Source of the DNA: Purshia tridentata
Taxonomy: Eukaryota; Streptophyta; Magnoliopsida; Rosales; Rosaceae
NCBI GenBank assembly: GCA_003254885.1
Contig: QANT01007077.1
Coordinates: 1 to 64,000 of the forward strand
DNA length: 64,000 bases
Reading direction: 5' to 3'
Shown here piece after piece: positions 1-12,500 of this stretch. The notes under the pieces are model-generated. The model had not been told where the DNA came from, did no database searches, and saw only the letters and a list, made by a program, of their open reading frames with translations. The translations under genes and the position numbers were made by a program. Numbering within the stretch: position 1 is the stretch's first letter; every line of letters begins with the position of its first letter.

Positions 1-725
1 AAAACCAAATAATAGAACCAATGCTTCAAGAAAATGTTAATAAAATAAATATGTAGTGAATTAAAGTTGGTATAGTTGACTCAAGACAAAATTTTTCCTA
101 TACATTTTGGTTTGAACCATTCCCTCCTCATAGAATAAATAAATAAATAAATATGTGCATTTTAATTTGATTAACCAAAGTTGTTGAAAAGATTAAATAC
201 ATTATTGAATTGTGAAAAGCGATTTAATTCGATTTTGTATACTGAGTAGCCTATTTATGCAAAATAAACCAATCTAAACCATATTTAGGTTCTACTTTAA
301 TCTATATTTATGGAAGATGATGAGTTCGAAAAAAAATTTAAGATTTTTGTTGAGCAAATGTAGGACAAATCATTTCACTAAATTACTTGACTTAGTAATC
401 GTTGACTGGGCCGGTGAAGTCTGTGAAGATAAACTTTTCCTCACTCAAACAGCCCCTTAAGGCGTGGCACGCAGCACAGGTCGAAATCCGACAACGAAAA
501 TATCGTCGTATGATTCTGGCGCGTGGAGAGAAACTAATTTTTAAAAGTTACCGTTTACTGAAAGTCACAGCAACAAAGAAAGAATCAACGAAATAGCCGA
601 GCCAACGCCAGCACCAAAGAACCCAAAGAGCAAGACAACGTAGTACTGAAAACGAAACGCCACCTACTAGACAAAACGAATCGTTTCGGTATTCCCGTCC
701 GACCGCACTCAATGCTAGTCCGTCG
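1..725. other. AT-rich intergenic DNA and mannosidase promoter
   Basis: There is no recognisable gene here. Composition is AT-rich up to about 380. From there to the mannosidase gene it becomes richer in GC and CG dinucleotides, as is common in plant promoters. A 64-residue open frame at 402-596 has no recognisable motif and lies inside the likely promoter, so I do not call it. Confidence 0.5.
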
Positions 726-734
726 TATATAAAA
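726..734 (+). promoter_or_regulatory. TATA box of the alpha-mannosidase gene
   Basis: The run TATATAAAA lies 71 bases before the mannosidase ATG. A start of transcription about 30 bases downstream (near 757) would leave a leader of roughly 50 bases with no upstream ATG. Spacing and sequence fit a plant core promoter. The start site itself is inferred. Confidence 0.7.
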
Positions 735-804
735 GCCCTTCAATTTCTGAGCTCTCGGCATTCAACTCTCGCAGTACTGTCAGTCACCACCGACGAAAAT
801 ATCA

Positions 805-3800
805 ATGGCGGTTGAAGCTCATTGCTTTTGGTTTCTTTTGGTAGTGCTTTTCGTGTTTCTGTATGCGGAGTCCAAGTACATGGTGTACGATACGACGTCG
901 CGGCTTGTCTCCGGGAAGCTCAACGTTCATTTGGTCCCTCACACCCACGACGACGTCGGATGGTTGAAGACCGTTGATCAGTACTATGTCGGCTCCAATA
1001 ATTCCATTCAGGTCCCTCTCGCTCTTAAATTTTCATTTAATTATAATTTCTGCAGTTAAGTTAAATTAATTGACTTTAATGATAATAATAAATATATAAA
1101 ATCGCAGGGAGCTTGTGTTCAAAACGTGCTGGATTCCTTGGTTCCCGCGTTGTTGGCTGATAAGAACCGCAAGTTCATCTATGTTGAGCAGGCAATCAAA
1201 AATATTATTCTTTTTTTCGTATTTAATATTAAAAATCGAAATGAAATTGGGATTTTGGGTGATTAATTAATCTTATTAATGCAGGCATTTTTCCAACGTT
1301 GGTGGAGAGAGCAGAGCGAAGCGACCCAAAGCACGGTCAAGCAGCTTGTCAGCTCTGGTCAACTGGAATTTGTGTACAAAACAATGCAATGGCTTAGTTT
1401 ATGTTTTCGATGAAAATTGCTGATTTATTGGATATTAGGAGTCCTAAAATGACTTTGATCACTTACCCTCTTTATTCTCTAGCTGTAGGCTTTCATTTCA
1501 GCTCAAAGTTTCAAGCTTAGAGCCTTAGCTACTCTGCTGCTGTTGTTGTTTATTTTGTTTTTTTCATTTGGGTTTTGAGTTCTTAGATTTTGCTTTGCAG
1601 AAATGGGGGGTGGTGCATGCATGATGAGGCTGCTCCTCATTACATTGATATGATCGATCAGACAACTTTTGGGCATCGATTTATTAAAGAAGAGTTCAAT
1701 GCGACTCCAAGAATTGGCTGGCAAATAGACCCATTTGGACATTCTGCAGTGCAGGCTTACCTTTTGGGGGCTGAGGTATGCTTTTCTTCAACTTCTTGTT
1801 TCTGAAACTGTCCATTGATTTATCAGTTACCTTATTTGTTTGTGTATAAGTGAAGAACAGTGTGAAAATAAAATGCTAACTATTGAAAGAAAGACAAATT
1901 TTCCACTGAAACCATCTCTGGGAACTGGGAAGTTGACTCACTACATGCGAATATCCACAATTTATTAAATATAAGCCCTCTTGTTGGCATAGGTTGGATT
2001 TGACTCTCTTTTCTTTGGGCGAATTGACTACCAAGACAGAGATAAACGGAAAATTGAGAAAAGCCTTGAGGTTGTTTGGCGGGGTTCTAAGAGTCTCGGT
2101 TCATCTTCCCAGGTGGGTGCTTCAAAGTTATATTGTTCTTATTCTTCTGTTGGGATAATTTAACTTTCAATGTTGGATGGATGTATGTATTTCTGTTTTC
2201 GATTGCTTACTTTTTGAGTTTTGAAATTTATTATTAATCAAGTTATTTGCATGTGTAGATTTTTGCCGGTGCATTCCCTAAGAATTATGAGCCTCCTACT
2301 GATAATTTCTACTTTGAAGTTAATGACCCTTCCCCTATTGTTCAAGTGAGTCCACAGTCAAGTAAAGCTGATAGGATGTTGACAACTTGACATCTATCTA
2401 TTTGCTCTGTATTTATGGACTTATTTATTTATCTTTGCTTCCTTGTTTGAAGGATGATATGGATCTGTTTGACTACAATGTGCCGGAGCGCGTTAATGAG
2501 TTTGTATCTGCTGCAATATCACAAGTAAGATATATTGGCACTCAGCAAACAACCACTTTTTCTTATTTTTACTATATCTGCCAGTGATTCATTTCTGCCT
2601 ATATTTTACTTTAAGAAAGAGTCCAAATCTGCCAAGGCTTAAGTAAATTACTTGATTCTCTTTTTCAGGCAAACATTACTCGTACAAATCATATCATGTG
2701 GACCATGGGAACGGATTTCAAGTATCAGTATGCTCATTCATGGTTTCAGCAGATGGATAAGTTCATTCATTATGTGAATCAAGTTAGTTAACGGCTGCAA
2801 TATCGTTGTCATACTGCATTTTATGTCCTTTTAATTGCATTGTATATTGATTTCCCATGATAATGGAAGTACCGGTATTGAATGGTTTTAGGATGGGCGT
2901 GTCAATGCTCTATACTCAACCCCATCAATATACACTGATGCCAAGTATGCAACAAATCAGTCCTGGCCAATCAAGAGTGATGACTTCTTTCCGTGAGTGC
3001 AAATTTTGAAATTAAAAGTCACTTACAGGTATCCGTTCCTTTTTCATGTTTGTTGACCTAAAATGATGTGTATTTATCAGATATGCTGATACTGTAAATG
3101 CTTACTGGACTGGATATTTTACAAGTAGGCCAGCCATCAAGGGCTATGTTAGAATTTTGAGCGGCTATTATTTGGTATACTCTTGTGACCATTTCAGTTT
3201 GTGGTGGTAAGAATTATGTTTTAGGCTTTTATACCAATGTCTATTATGGTAATTGTACTTCAATCTATGAACAGGCAGCAAGACAATTGGAATTTTTTAA
3301 GGGAATGAGTAAAGCAGGGCCTAATACGGATTCTTTAGCCGATGCTTTAGCAATTGCTCAACATCATGATGCAGTTAGTGGCACAGAGCAGCAGCATGTG
3401 GCCAATGATTATGCAAAACGGCTTTCAATAGGTTACAAAGAGGTAAAACTTGATCTCTCCTGATATTCTTAGTAGTTTCCTTACATTCTCTTAATGAAAT
3501 GTTTTCCATTTGAATTGTCTCTTGCAGTCTGAGAAGGTTGTTGCAGAATCACTTGCTTGCATGACAGAGTCAAAATCAAAAGCTGGTTGCAAGAGTCTAA
3601 TTACTAAGTTTCAACAGGCAAAATAAATTACCCTTTAGCCTAAACTTTTGGGATGTTTCACTTCATATCTGGACTTGCTGACATTGTGTCCATCTTTTGT
3701 TTTCATTTTTCCAATTATATTCTTATTTCAGTGTCTACTTCTGAATATTAGCTATTGCCCCCCCTCTGAGATTAATCTGTCAAATGGGAAAGACCTGGTG

Positions 3801-6800
3801 AGGATAGTTTGATGATGACATTGAATCTCTGCCATGTTTATCTGTTGACTAAGAAGTAGGTTGTTATTTCAGTGTCCACTTCACATCTATTAACTTTTGT
3901 AGGTTATTGTTGTCTATAACTCTCTGGGATGGAAAAGAGAGGATGTGATAAAAATTCCTGTGAGTAATTATTTCCCATTCCATGTTGTAATCCTTACCTG
4001 TGTTTTTAGATTGAAAGCAGTTTATCCAGTTATTTCTTCCATACTGTCTTCAATTCCTGAAGTGTTTCTAGCTTCTAGCTGTACTTCCAAAACCAACAAT
4101 GAGCAATCTATTTGTCCTTTTTTTTGGTACGTAATCTGTTTGTCCTTTTGGATAAAAGATGAGCAATATATTTGCTGTATCATGTATATAATTTTTGCAT
4201 GCACTGTGCAGACATGCTTTTATGTACCACAAATGCTTTTGTTTATCTATTTTTGCTTGCACATATGCATGCAGACGTATCTCTATGTAGGTTAGGCAAA
4301 GAATAATCATTTTGTTTATTTGAGTGGATGATCTCATCTTATCAACCCGGTACAGGTTGTCAATGGAAATGTCACTGTAAGGGACTTTACAGGAAAAGAA
4401 ATTGAATCGCAACTCATACCTCTGCTTAATGCCTCTGTGGGGATAAGAAATGACCATGTTAAGGCATATCTGGGCATATCTCCAAGTGTGACCCCAAGTT
4501 ATTGGCTTGCATTTTCAGCAACTGTACCACCTCTTGGTTTTACCACTTACATTGTCTCAAGTGCCACACGGACAGGTTAAACATGTGAATTCATATGTAT
4601 ATTGCTTATGCAACATAGAGAAACCGGATTTAGTTCTGCATAATGGCTCAGGTTTTCTGTCATATGCCAACTTTCAATTGCAGCTACTACTTCGGAGAGA
4701 CGAACTGTGTACAAGTCAGAAACAAGTCAAAATGATAGAATAGAAGTGGGACCAGGAAGCTTGAAACTAATATATTCTGGAACTGATGGAAAACTTACTC
4801 AATACATTAACAGCAGAACCTTGGTATGTAATTCGGCTGACATGTAGCTGTGATTCAATTCCTCCTTGCCCTCTATCCGCACTATATCAATACTTATTTC
4901 CATGAAAATCTTTGCAAAAAAACTATTTTCTTTTCCCTTATCATTATATAGTACATACATCTGATCTGATATTTAGTTTACAACTGAAGGTCAAAGAGTT
5001 GATAGAACAATCATTTAGCTACTACCTTGGAGATGATGGAAGTGTGGATATTCAGGTAATAAAGATATATGAAAGTCTTTTGTTGCTGCTGTTGTCTTTC
5101 CCCAAATCTCCCTCAGCCATCACTGCTTTGTGGTTGATAATGATATACATGTTAAATATAATTATATTTGGTAAATATTGAAAAGGAAATATTTCAATTT
5201 TTTAAAGGCCGCAGGAGCATATATCTTCCGTCCTAATGGTACGCATCCCATTAAATCTGAAGGGCAGGTACATACATGATATCTTTTGAAGTACTACTGG
5301 ACAAATTTTATCATACAGTCATAATAAGAAATAGAGGAGTTACCATTAGAAATTGCAGGAACCTTTTACTGTTTTGAGAGGACCATTGTTAGATGAATTA
5401 CATCAGAGGATCAACTCTTGGATATATCAGGTGGTTATCCCTGTCACTTGTACACTATCTACCATCTTGTTAAACTTTCTTTCCTCTGTTAAAGCACGTA
5501 GGAGTATATGATAGATATATAGGTTTTCTAATGCTACGAAGATTTCATTATTGATATTAACAATATTTTATCTTTTGCGGACCTAAACAGGTCACTAGAG
5601 TGTACAAGGAAAAAGAGCATGCAGAAATTGAATTTACTGTGAGTTAACTGCACTGTATTGCATATTTCTGTTGTGCGTCATGTGAATATCAAATAATTAC
5701 AATTACGAGATTTTCCTTTTTACAACAATATTCTCGTTTTCAGGTTGGTCCTATACCAATTGATGATGGAATTGGAAAAGAGATTGTAACTAAGATTACA
5801 ACCAGCATGAGAACCAACAAACAATTCTACACAGATTCTAATGGACGCGATTTTATTGAAAGAGTATGTTGTGTTCTATAGTACAAAAATCATCATATAT
5901 AAAATGACGTTGGCTGGCCGATTTTTATATGTCTGTGTTTAGTGTCTGCAAGTTGCTGGAAAAAAGTGAGTATGAATGTAGTAGTACATTGTATTAGAGA
6001 AATTACTATTTTGCAGATTCGAGACTATAGAAAAGACTGGGACCTGGAAGTGAATCAACCTGTTGCAGGAAATTATTATCCAGTATGTGTGTGTGTGTGT
6101 TTAATTACTATAATCAATGTGTTTTCTTGTCTCATTTTGACTTTTTCTGGACTTTAAGTTTTACGACAATTATGTATGTTTCACAGTGAAAAAAAAAAGT
6201 GGCCAATAATTTCCAAATTGAATAAGAAGTTTACTTCAGTCATTAAAATTACTGTAAATTAGGAATTAATTAATTTCTCTAACCATCACATAACAAATTC
6301 CAATTTATTTGTCCTTCCAGATTAATCTGGGAATCTACATGAAAGATAACAACACAGAGCTGTCAGTATTAGTAGATAGATCTGTGGGTGGATCCAGCAT
6401 TGTAGATGGGCAATTGGAACTGATGCTTCATAGGTTAATTCTCTCCTTTTACTTTGGATTTTTTTCTTTTTTACTAACGATGTTTATCGGTTAGTGAATA
6501 ACATGGTTATTTATATTCCTATGGTCTGTCTTCCCTTACATGGATGTTCATGTCTCAGCTTTAAACCCCTATTTTTAATGATAAGAGGCTTACCTTTGGG
6601 GCTGGGAGTCTCAGTCTGTTTAGTTTTCTTCTTGATTTCATTTCACATGGGGTCTGCACAAGATAATTATTTCCTAATATCATGTACTTTCTCAATAAAT
6701 GACATGGAAATTCCCCTTTTATTAGGAGGTTGCTCCATGATGATGGCAGAGGTGTTCGAGAAGCACTAAATGAAACAGTGTGCATTCAAGATGATTGCAA

Positions 6801-8017
6801 AGGACTAACTGTAAGATCATAAAAGCCAACCCCATGGTTCTCACTGTTCACAAAGACCATAACTTTCACATCTGAGTTGCTTCATTGTTTGATTAAAATA
6901 CTTTGACAGATCATTGGAAAGTACTATCTCCGACTTGATCCTTTAGGAGAGGGTGCTAAATGGCGCCGGTCATTTGGTCAGGAGATATATTCTCCATTTC
7001 TTTTAGCCTTCACTGAACAGGTAAAAGAATGAAGTTGAAGTGTTCAGATTGTTATAGTGTGGTCCATCTGTAACTCAAATGGGTGGTTATCTTCTTGCAG
7101 GATGGAGATAGCTGGACAAACTCTCATGTCACAACCTTTTCAGGAGTGGATCCTTCCTACAGTTTACCTGAAAATGTTGCTATAATAACCCTCCAGGTTT
7201 GTATTTCTCATCAAAAAGATTGATGAAAGGTGAACAGGCCACCACCTTTTTTGTTATGGGAAGTTCAAACTGTGCACCCCCTAATGGAAGCTGTGATTAG
7301 AAAAGATTGTTTGATGTTTGCCCTATCATTAATTCCAGAGCAGAACCCTATGAAAGATTAAAGATTGTTCATCTGAATTATACTACTAATCCGGTTTCTT
7401 GAACTCTGCAGGAGCTGGAAGATGGAAAGGTTCTCCTTCGCCTGGCGCATTTATATGAGGTTTCAGTTTATTTGTCATATATACTAAAGTTCAGTTTTCT
7501 CTTTGATATCATATCACCAAATAAAAAATGTTGATCATTTCATATATATACCATGTATTCTAATAAGACACTGGTTTGGTACGATGGATTGCTAGATTGA
7601 AGAGGACAAGGATCTTTCGGTTATGGCAAGTGTAGAACTGAAGAAAGTGTTTGCAGATAAAAAGGTAGATGTATACATACATACATATTATATATATATA
7701 TATATATAGCTGCATGACAATAAAAACTGGTCTCTTAATACTCTGACCATCTGAACTCTTTTGGTAATATTTTACATTTCCATGAAACTCAGATAAACAA
7801 AGTAACAGAAATGAGTTTATCTGCTAACCAAGAAAGAGTGGAAATGGAGAAGAAGAGACTGGTGTGGAAAGTAGAAGGCTCCTCCTCCTCTGAAGAAGCC
7901 AGAGTGTCGAGGGGGAGGCCTGTTGATCCAACAAAGCTGATGGTGGAACTTGCTCCAATGGAAATTCGAACTTTTGTCATCAACTTGTATTCCAAGCAAT
8001 CCACTGCTGAAAGGTAA
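805..8017 (+). CDS. Alpha-mannosidase, glycoside hydrolase family 38 (lysosomal/vacuolar type)
   Basis: Assembled from about 29 exons, the product is about 1,020 residues, the length of Arabidopsis At3g26720, which it resembles throughout. It should cleave terminal alpha-mannose from N-glycans in the vacuole or cell wall. Residues 1-23 form a hydrophobic signal peptide (cut after AES). The zinc-site motif HTHDD (H48, D50) and the nucleophile D170 in QIDPFGHS are present, as is HHDAVSGT, which carries the fourth zinc ligand. Several N-x-S/T sites occur. Introns 2 (from 1192) and 12 (from 3619) can only be joined in frame with a GC donor (CAG|GC), giving VEQ-AFFQR and KFQQ-CLLLN. The stop codon used overlaps a good splice-donor match (AAAG|GTAAGG), so a short extra C-terminal exon is possible. 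The paralogue assignment is less certain than the family. Confidence 0.95.
7689..7708. repeat. (TA)10 microsatellite in a mannosidase intron
   Basis: An uninterrupted TA dinucleotide run lies in the last intron of the mannosidase gene. It is likely length-variable. Confidence 0.9.
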
Positions 8018-9300
8018 GGATATGGTCTCGTATGTGGGTTCGTCTTGGTCAAGTTTTTTATTCCAAAGTTCCAACATTGCTCTTACTTGATGCTAAATGT
8101 TGGTGAGCTCGTAAAGTGTGCTTGGAGTTCAATTCAGCAATCACTGAATGGACATGTCTCACGACTTGCAGATGTAGAGGAGTGAGTAACCAATGTAGGA
8201 TGAAACTGGAAGTCATGTTATTGCTTCTTGTGGAACAATCATATGGATTAGTAGCTTCTGTCAATAAAGTTAAACTTTCTTCTTTGCAAGATTAACAATC
8301 GTCTTTTTGGCATGAAATTAATATGCATCAAACAACTTACTCACCACGTGAGAATGATAAATTTTATCATAAATTCGACTAGGAAGACAAATTTTGGCTC
8401 CAGCTTAACTTGCTATGTCACTTAACCCACACAGGTGGCCAAATAGTTAAAATGAGCGAGACGAGTTGTAAATTGATACCTATATTTTAGATTTATCTTT
8501 GTACCAAATACGGAAGGAAAAAATGAATACTGTAAGTTTTTTTCGTTACTTACAAACAAACTATTTTTATAATATTATTAGAACTCCATGGAAGGTAATA
8601 CCTTTCATTCTCATAATATAAGTATCTATTTTTAGATCTAACTTGACCATTATAAGTTTTTTATATAAGTTGACCATTAGAGGATGTCTGACAAAATTTA
8701 GTTGTTAAAGCATGGATGACATAACTTGATCGTTAGAGAATATCTAACATAAATTGACCACAGGACAATTTCTGACATATCTTGACCGTTAGAAATTTTT
8801 TTGTATGATATAATTTGGCGGTTAGAGAATCATTGTTGGACGTCGCATTAGTGTCCATTTACCCTAAACTACCAAGGTTCTTTGCATTTAATGCAGGGTA
8901 AATTTGACATTCGACTTCCACAATTAATCCTTAAGGTTTGAATACTTTTCCACAATGAATCCCAATTTATTTTACTAATATTCTTACATTTCAAATATAA
9001 TAGTAAGTAAACGCATTTTTAAAAAAATTACCGATGTTATATTCTACAACTCCGCATAGACCTGGCAACAAGTCATGTTTACACATAAATTAATAAGTGA
9101 ACACGACACAACTTATTAAGCTAATAGGTGAAACAACGGCAACACGAACACGATACGAAAAATGATGGGCAAAAAAGACATGACCTGTTTTACCCATTAA
9201 GAAAAAACAAATTTCAACAAAAAACTGTAGTAGTAAGTGAGGGTACAACAGTAATTTCTAATTTTTTTCCCTCAGAAATAGAGTTTGGAGTTTAAATGGA
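8018..9300. other. Intergenic DNA between mannosidase and SRP68
   Basis: The first 250 bases are probably mannosidase 3' UTR. The rest is AT-rich with no gene. It holds a degenerate short tandem repeat (8643-8850, listed separately). A stretch rich in ACACGA and ACACGAAC words at about 9060-9200 looks like the end of an old dispersed repeat, but I could not define its borders. Confidence 0.5.
8643..8850. repeat. Degenerate tandem repeat, about 25-33 bp units
   Basis: The word TTGACC or TTGATC, often followed by RTTAGA and then a TCTRACATA-like tail, recurs about seven times in 200 bases (starts near 8643, 8670, 8726, 8754 and 8783, among others). Units vary in length and sequence, so this is an old minisatellite-like array. 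No open frame spans it. Confidence 0.6.
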
Positions 9301-9561
9301 ATTAAAATTTCTGCCGGGCACGTGTTGAAACAGCAAGGAGAGGGCAGGAGACCGCAACCCAAATGAGTACGAACTAGAGAGGGACTGCGAGGCCGCCGCT
9401 GGAGCAATCTATTCAATTACACTGCCGGAGATATCATCTTAGCACAGGTAGTTATTCGTTCCCGACAATCTCAGTCATCTCCTTCCTATTTTCAGCAACC
9501 AAAACGTTGTAGTTTTGGTGCGAAATTCATTCTACTAATTAATGCATTTGTGATTTATCAG
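9301..9561 (+). promoter_or_regulatory. SRP68 leader: probable non-coding first exon and leader intron
   Basis: A GC-richer stretch at about 9320-9447 ends in CACAG|GTAGTT, a good donor. TTATCAG at 9555-9561 is a good acceptor 15 bases before the SRP68 ATG. I infer a non-coding first exon followed by a leader intron of about 114 bases. The transcription start is not evident, and no TATA box was found. Confidence 0.45.
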
Positions 9562-9576
9562 TGAAGGCTTTCCGAC

Positions 9577-12500
9577 ATGGGGAAAGAGAACCAGGCGTTG
9601 GCTATGGAAGTCGACGATCCCAAGACAAACGTCTCTGATCAGATCGCCCCAAAATTCTCCATCAACGGTTCGTTTTCTGATCCATTCGTTTTTGATAATC
9701 GTTATCTCTGTTTTATTTTGATTTTTTTTTTTAATTTTGATTTTGACAGTGTTGCAGCTGTTAAAATCTGCTCAGATGCAGCATGGGCTGCGGCATGGGG
9801 ATTACACTCGCTATCGGTATATTCATTAATATTTGGTTACATTTCTCTTAATTTATCATAACTAGCTCTTATTGTTATTCATGTTGTGTTTTTGTGTGCA
9901 TCGTGAAAACAAAATTAATATATTTTGTTGGTGGAATTGATGTTTTTGCAGGAGGTACTGCACTGCTCGGTTGAGGAGGTTATACAAGTCACTGAAGTTC
10001 ACTCATGGCCGTGGTAAATACACCCGCCGAGCCATAACTGAATCCACTGTCACTGAAGTGAGGTGGGTCATTTGAAGGCTTGCACTTACATTGGTGTTTG
10101 ATTGCAGACTTAATTCTTTCGTAGCATTTTTGTGTGCATAAACCAATCTTGTGGGATAATGGTGACATAACATCATGATTTTTTGCTTTGCTAATGTTGA
10201 AACACTTGTATTTAGGATCAACTGGTGCATCCCACTTGCAGAAGTCTTCTATTTATCGTTTAAGTAATATAAATGTATGATTGTTTGAAGTATGCGAGAA
10301 CATTTAGTTTATTTTTTCATTACCTTCCTATGAATAACAGTTTAAATCTTTTGAATTGTAATAGGTTTCTTCATGTGGTTCTTTATACGGCAGAGAGAGC
10401 TTGGAGCCATGCCATGGAAAAAAGACAAGTTCTGGATGGTCCAAATGCTCGTCAGCGAATATATCTAATTGGTCGGCTGAGGAAGGCAGTGAAATGGGCT
10501 ACCCTTTTTGCTCAGTTGTGTGCAATCAAGGGCGATTCCAGAACTTCTTTAGAAGCTGAGGTATGTCTAACATTTCTTGTTTTGAGTTGTATGTGTTTTG
10601 GCACTTGCTTATTATGCATTGTCCTTTATTTATAACTAGTTGTGGGTCATAATATGATGTGTTCCAGATGTTTATTGCCGTTGATACTGTTTAGAATCAT
10701 ATGGCTGCTTAATCTGTGGTTTACATATTTAAGAGAACTTTGTTTCAAGTGGCATGACTTCTTTTATTATTACCTTGCTAACTTATTTTTTAATATGTAG
10801 GCTTATGCATCCTTTATGAAAGGGAACTTGTTGTTTGAACAAGATCAAAATTGGGACACAGCATTAATGAATTTCAAAAGTGCCAGGTGCATTCTTGTCT
10901 CAAATTGTATACATTCACTAATGCTGCTTATTTAGAAATGCATCACCAGTGTCTCTTTGATCAGTAAGTCCACCTTAAAAGTTCAAAAAGACAAAAACTG
11001 CTTCTGTCCCGCAAATAATGTGATGCCTTCAGTTTTTGTTTGTCCCAAAATTTTTCCACATTAACAATTAAAAGTACTAACCTTTAAATTCCAAATTATG
11101 CCTTCCTCTAGACCTCAACCCTCTTTTGAATTTTGCCTCCCCATCTTTGAAGGAGGGTTGTATTTAAAGTTGCCTTTTTTGTACAAATTGAGCCTTCCAT
11201 TAACAGTATTTTTTGGTTTAATGCATGATGTCTGGTTAACTTTGTGAATATGTTATAGGGCTGTGTATGAGGAACTTGCAAAATATGGAGACCTGGAAAA
11301 TCAAGTTTTGTGCCGTGAGCGTGTTGAGGAATTAGAACCTAGTATTCGATACTGCCTACACAAGGTTGGAGAGTCAAATCTACAAGCCTCCGAGCTTCTA
11401 CAAATTGGTGAGATGGAAGGACCTGCACTGGACCTCTTCAAGGCTAAATTGGAGGTAAGTTTGATTGTTATTAAAGGAAGCCATGCATGTGATGCTTTTT
11501 CCTTCCTTTATCCCCTAGATACTTCTTATATGATTTGGAAAAACTTGGTTGTAGGCTGTTATGGCTGAGGCAAGATCTCAACAGGCTGCCTCCATGACAG
11601 AGTTTCATTGGCTTGGTCATAGATTTCCCATATCCAATGCAAAAACCCGGGTTTCCATTTTAAAGGGTTAGTAGTAATTTTTTAAATTTATTTATTTTAA
11701 ATAATGATTTCAATAGGAACCATATTTGCGAAGTTAACACTTTTGTTCCTCTTATCCAAATCAACTACATCTGCGATTTTAACCGTTAGATGACACTATA
11801 GAATAGAATATATTTCTTGTCCATGCTGTGTGTGTGTGTGAATAAGGTCTAGTTGAAAGTTCTTTGTTTTTCTGATGGGAATGTTTAGCTGAAGATGGCC
11901 AGCTACGATGTGTTTTTTTTACTGACAAATGATGGTATATCTAAAAGGATATGAGAACCATGGAACTGAATTATTCTTAAAAGTAGTGCACTTTTGTGTA
12001 GCTTATAAAACGAAAAAAAGAGGATATGTTGATTTGATGCACATGAGTTGGTTCATTAGTGCACTGGTACAACCACATGCATACAAATTACCCTAATGTA
12101 CCTGATGAAGGAAAATTTGAACATGAGTTGTATAGAAATGTTGATGATTAGTGATCTAGCAATGATGATAACATTTTGAGTTTTATTCTGTCAGTTCTAA
12201 GTGGTTTCAAGTGGACACATTGCTTAGATGGCATTGATGTCTCATGTAATGAGGTATTCGAATTTGTTAATATGATGGTTATTCTGATTTGTCTTTCACA
12301 TGCAGTCATAAATTTTAAGACCTGAGTTTTTTTTGTTTCTTTTTTATTTTCTGTTTATTAATGCTGTGTTGGGTTGGGATCTCTGTAAACTTCAGAGTTG
12401 GAAATCAACCTAATAAAGCTATTCCTATGCAGGAAGAGATAATTTTTTGTTTGACTTTAACAAGAACAAATTACAGATAGAGCAGATTTCTATTCAGAAT

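Noticed and set aside
402-596. 64-codon frame upstream of mannosidase
   Set aside because: It lies in the promoter, has no motif or family likeness, and has no splice or leader context.
4068-4457. 129-codon minus-strand frame in mannosidase
   Set aside because: It spans an intron and the opposite strand of a coding exon, with AT-rich composition and no domain. It is a shadow.
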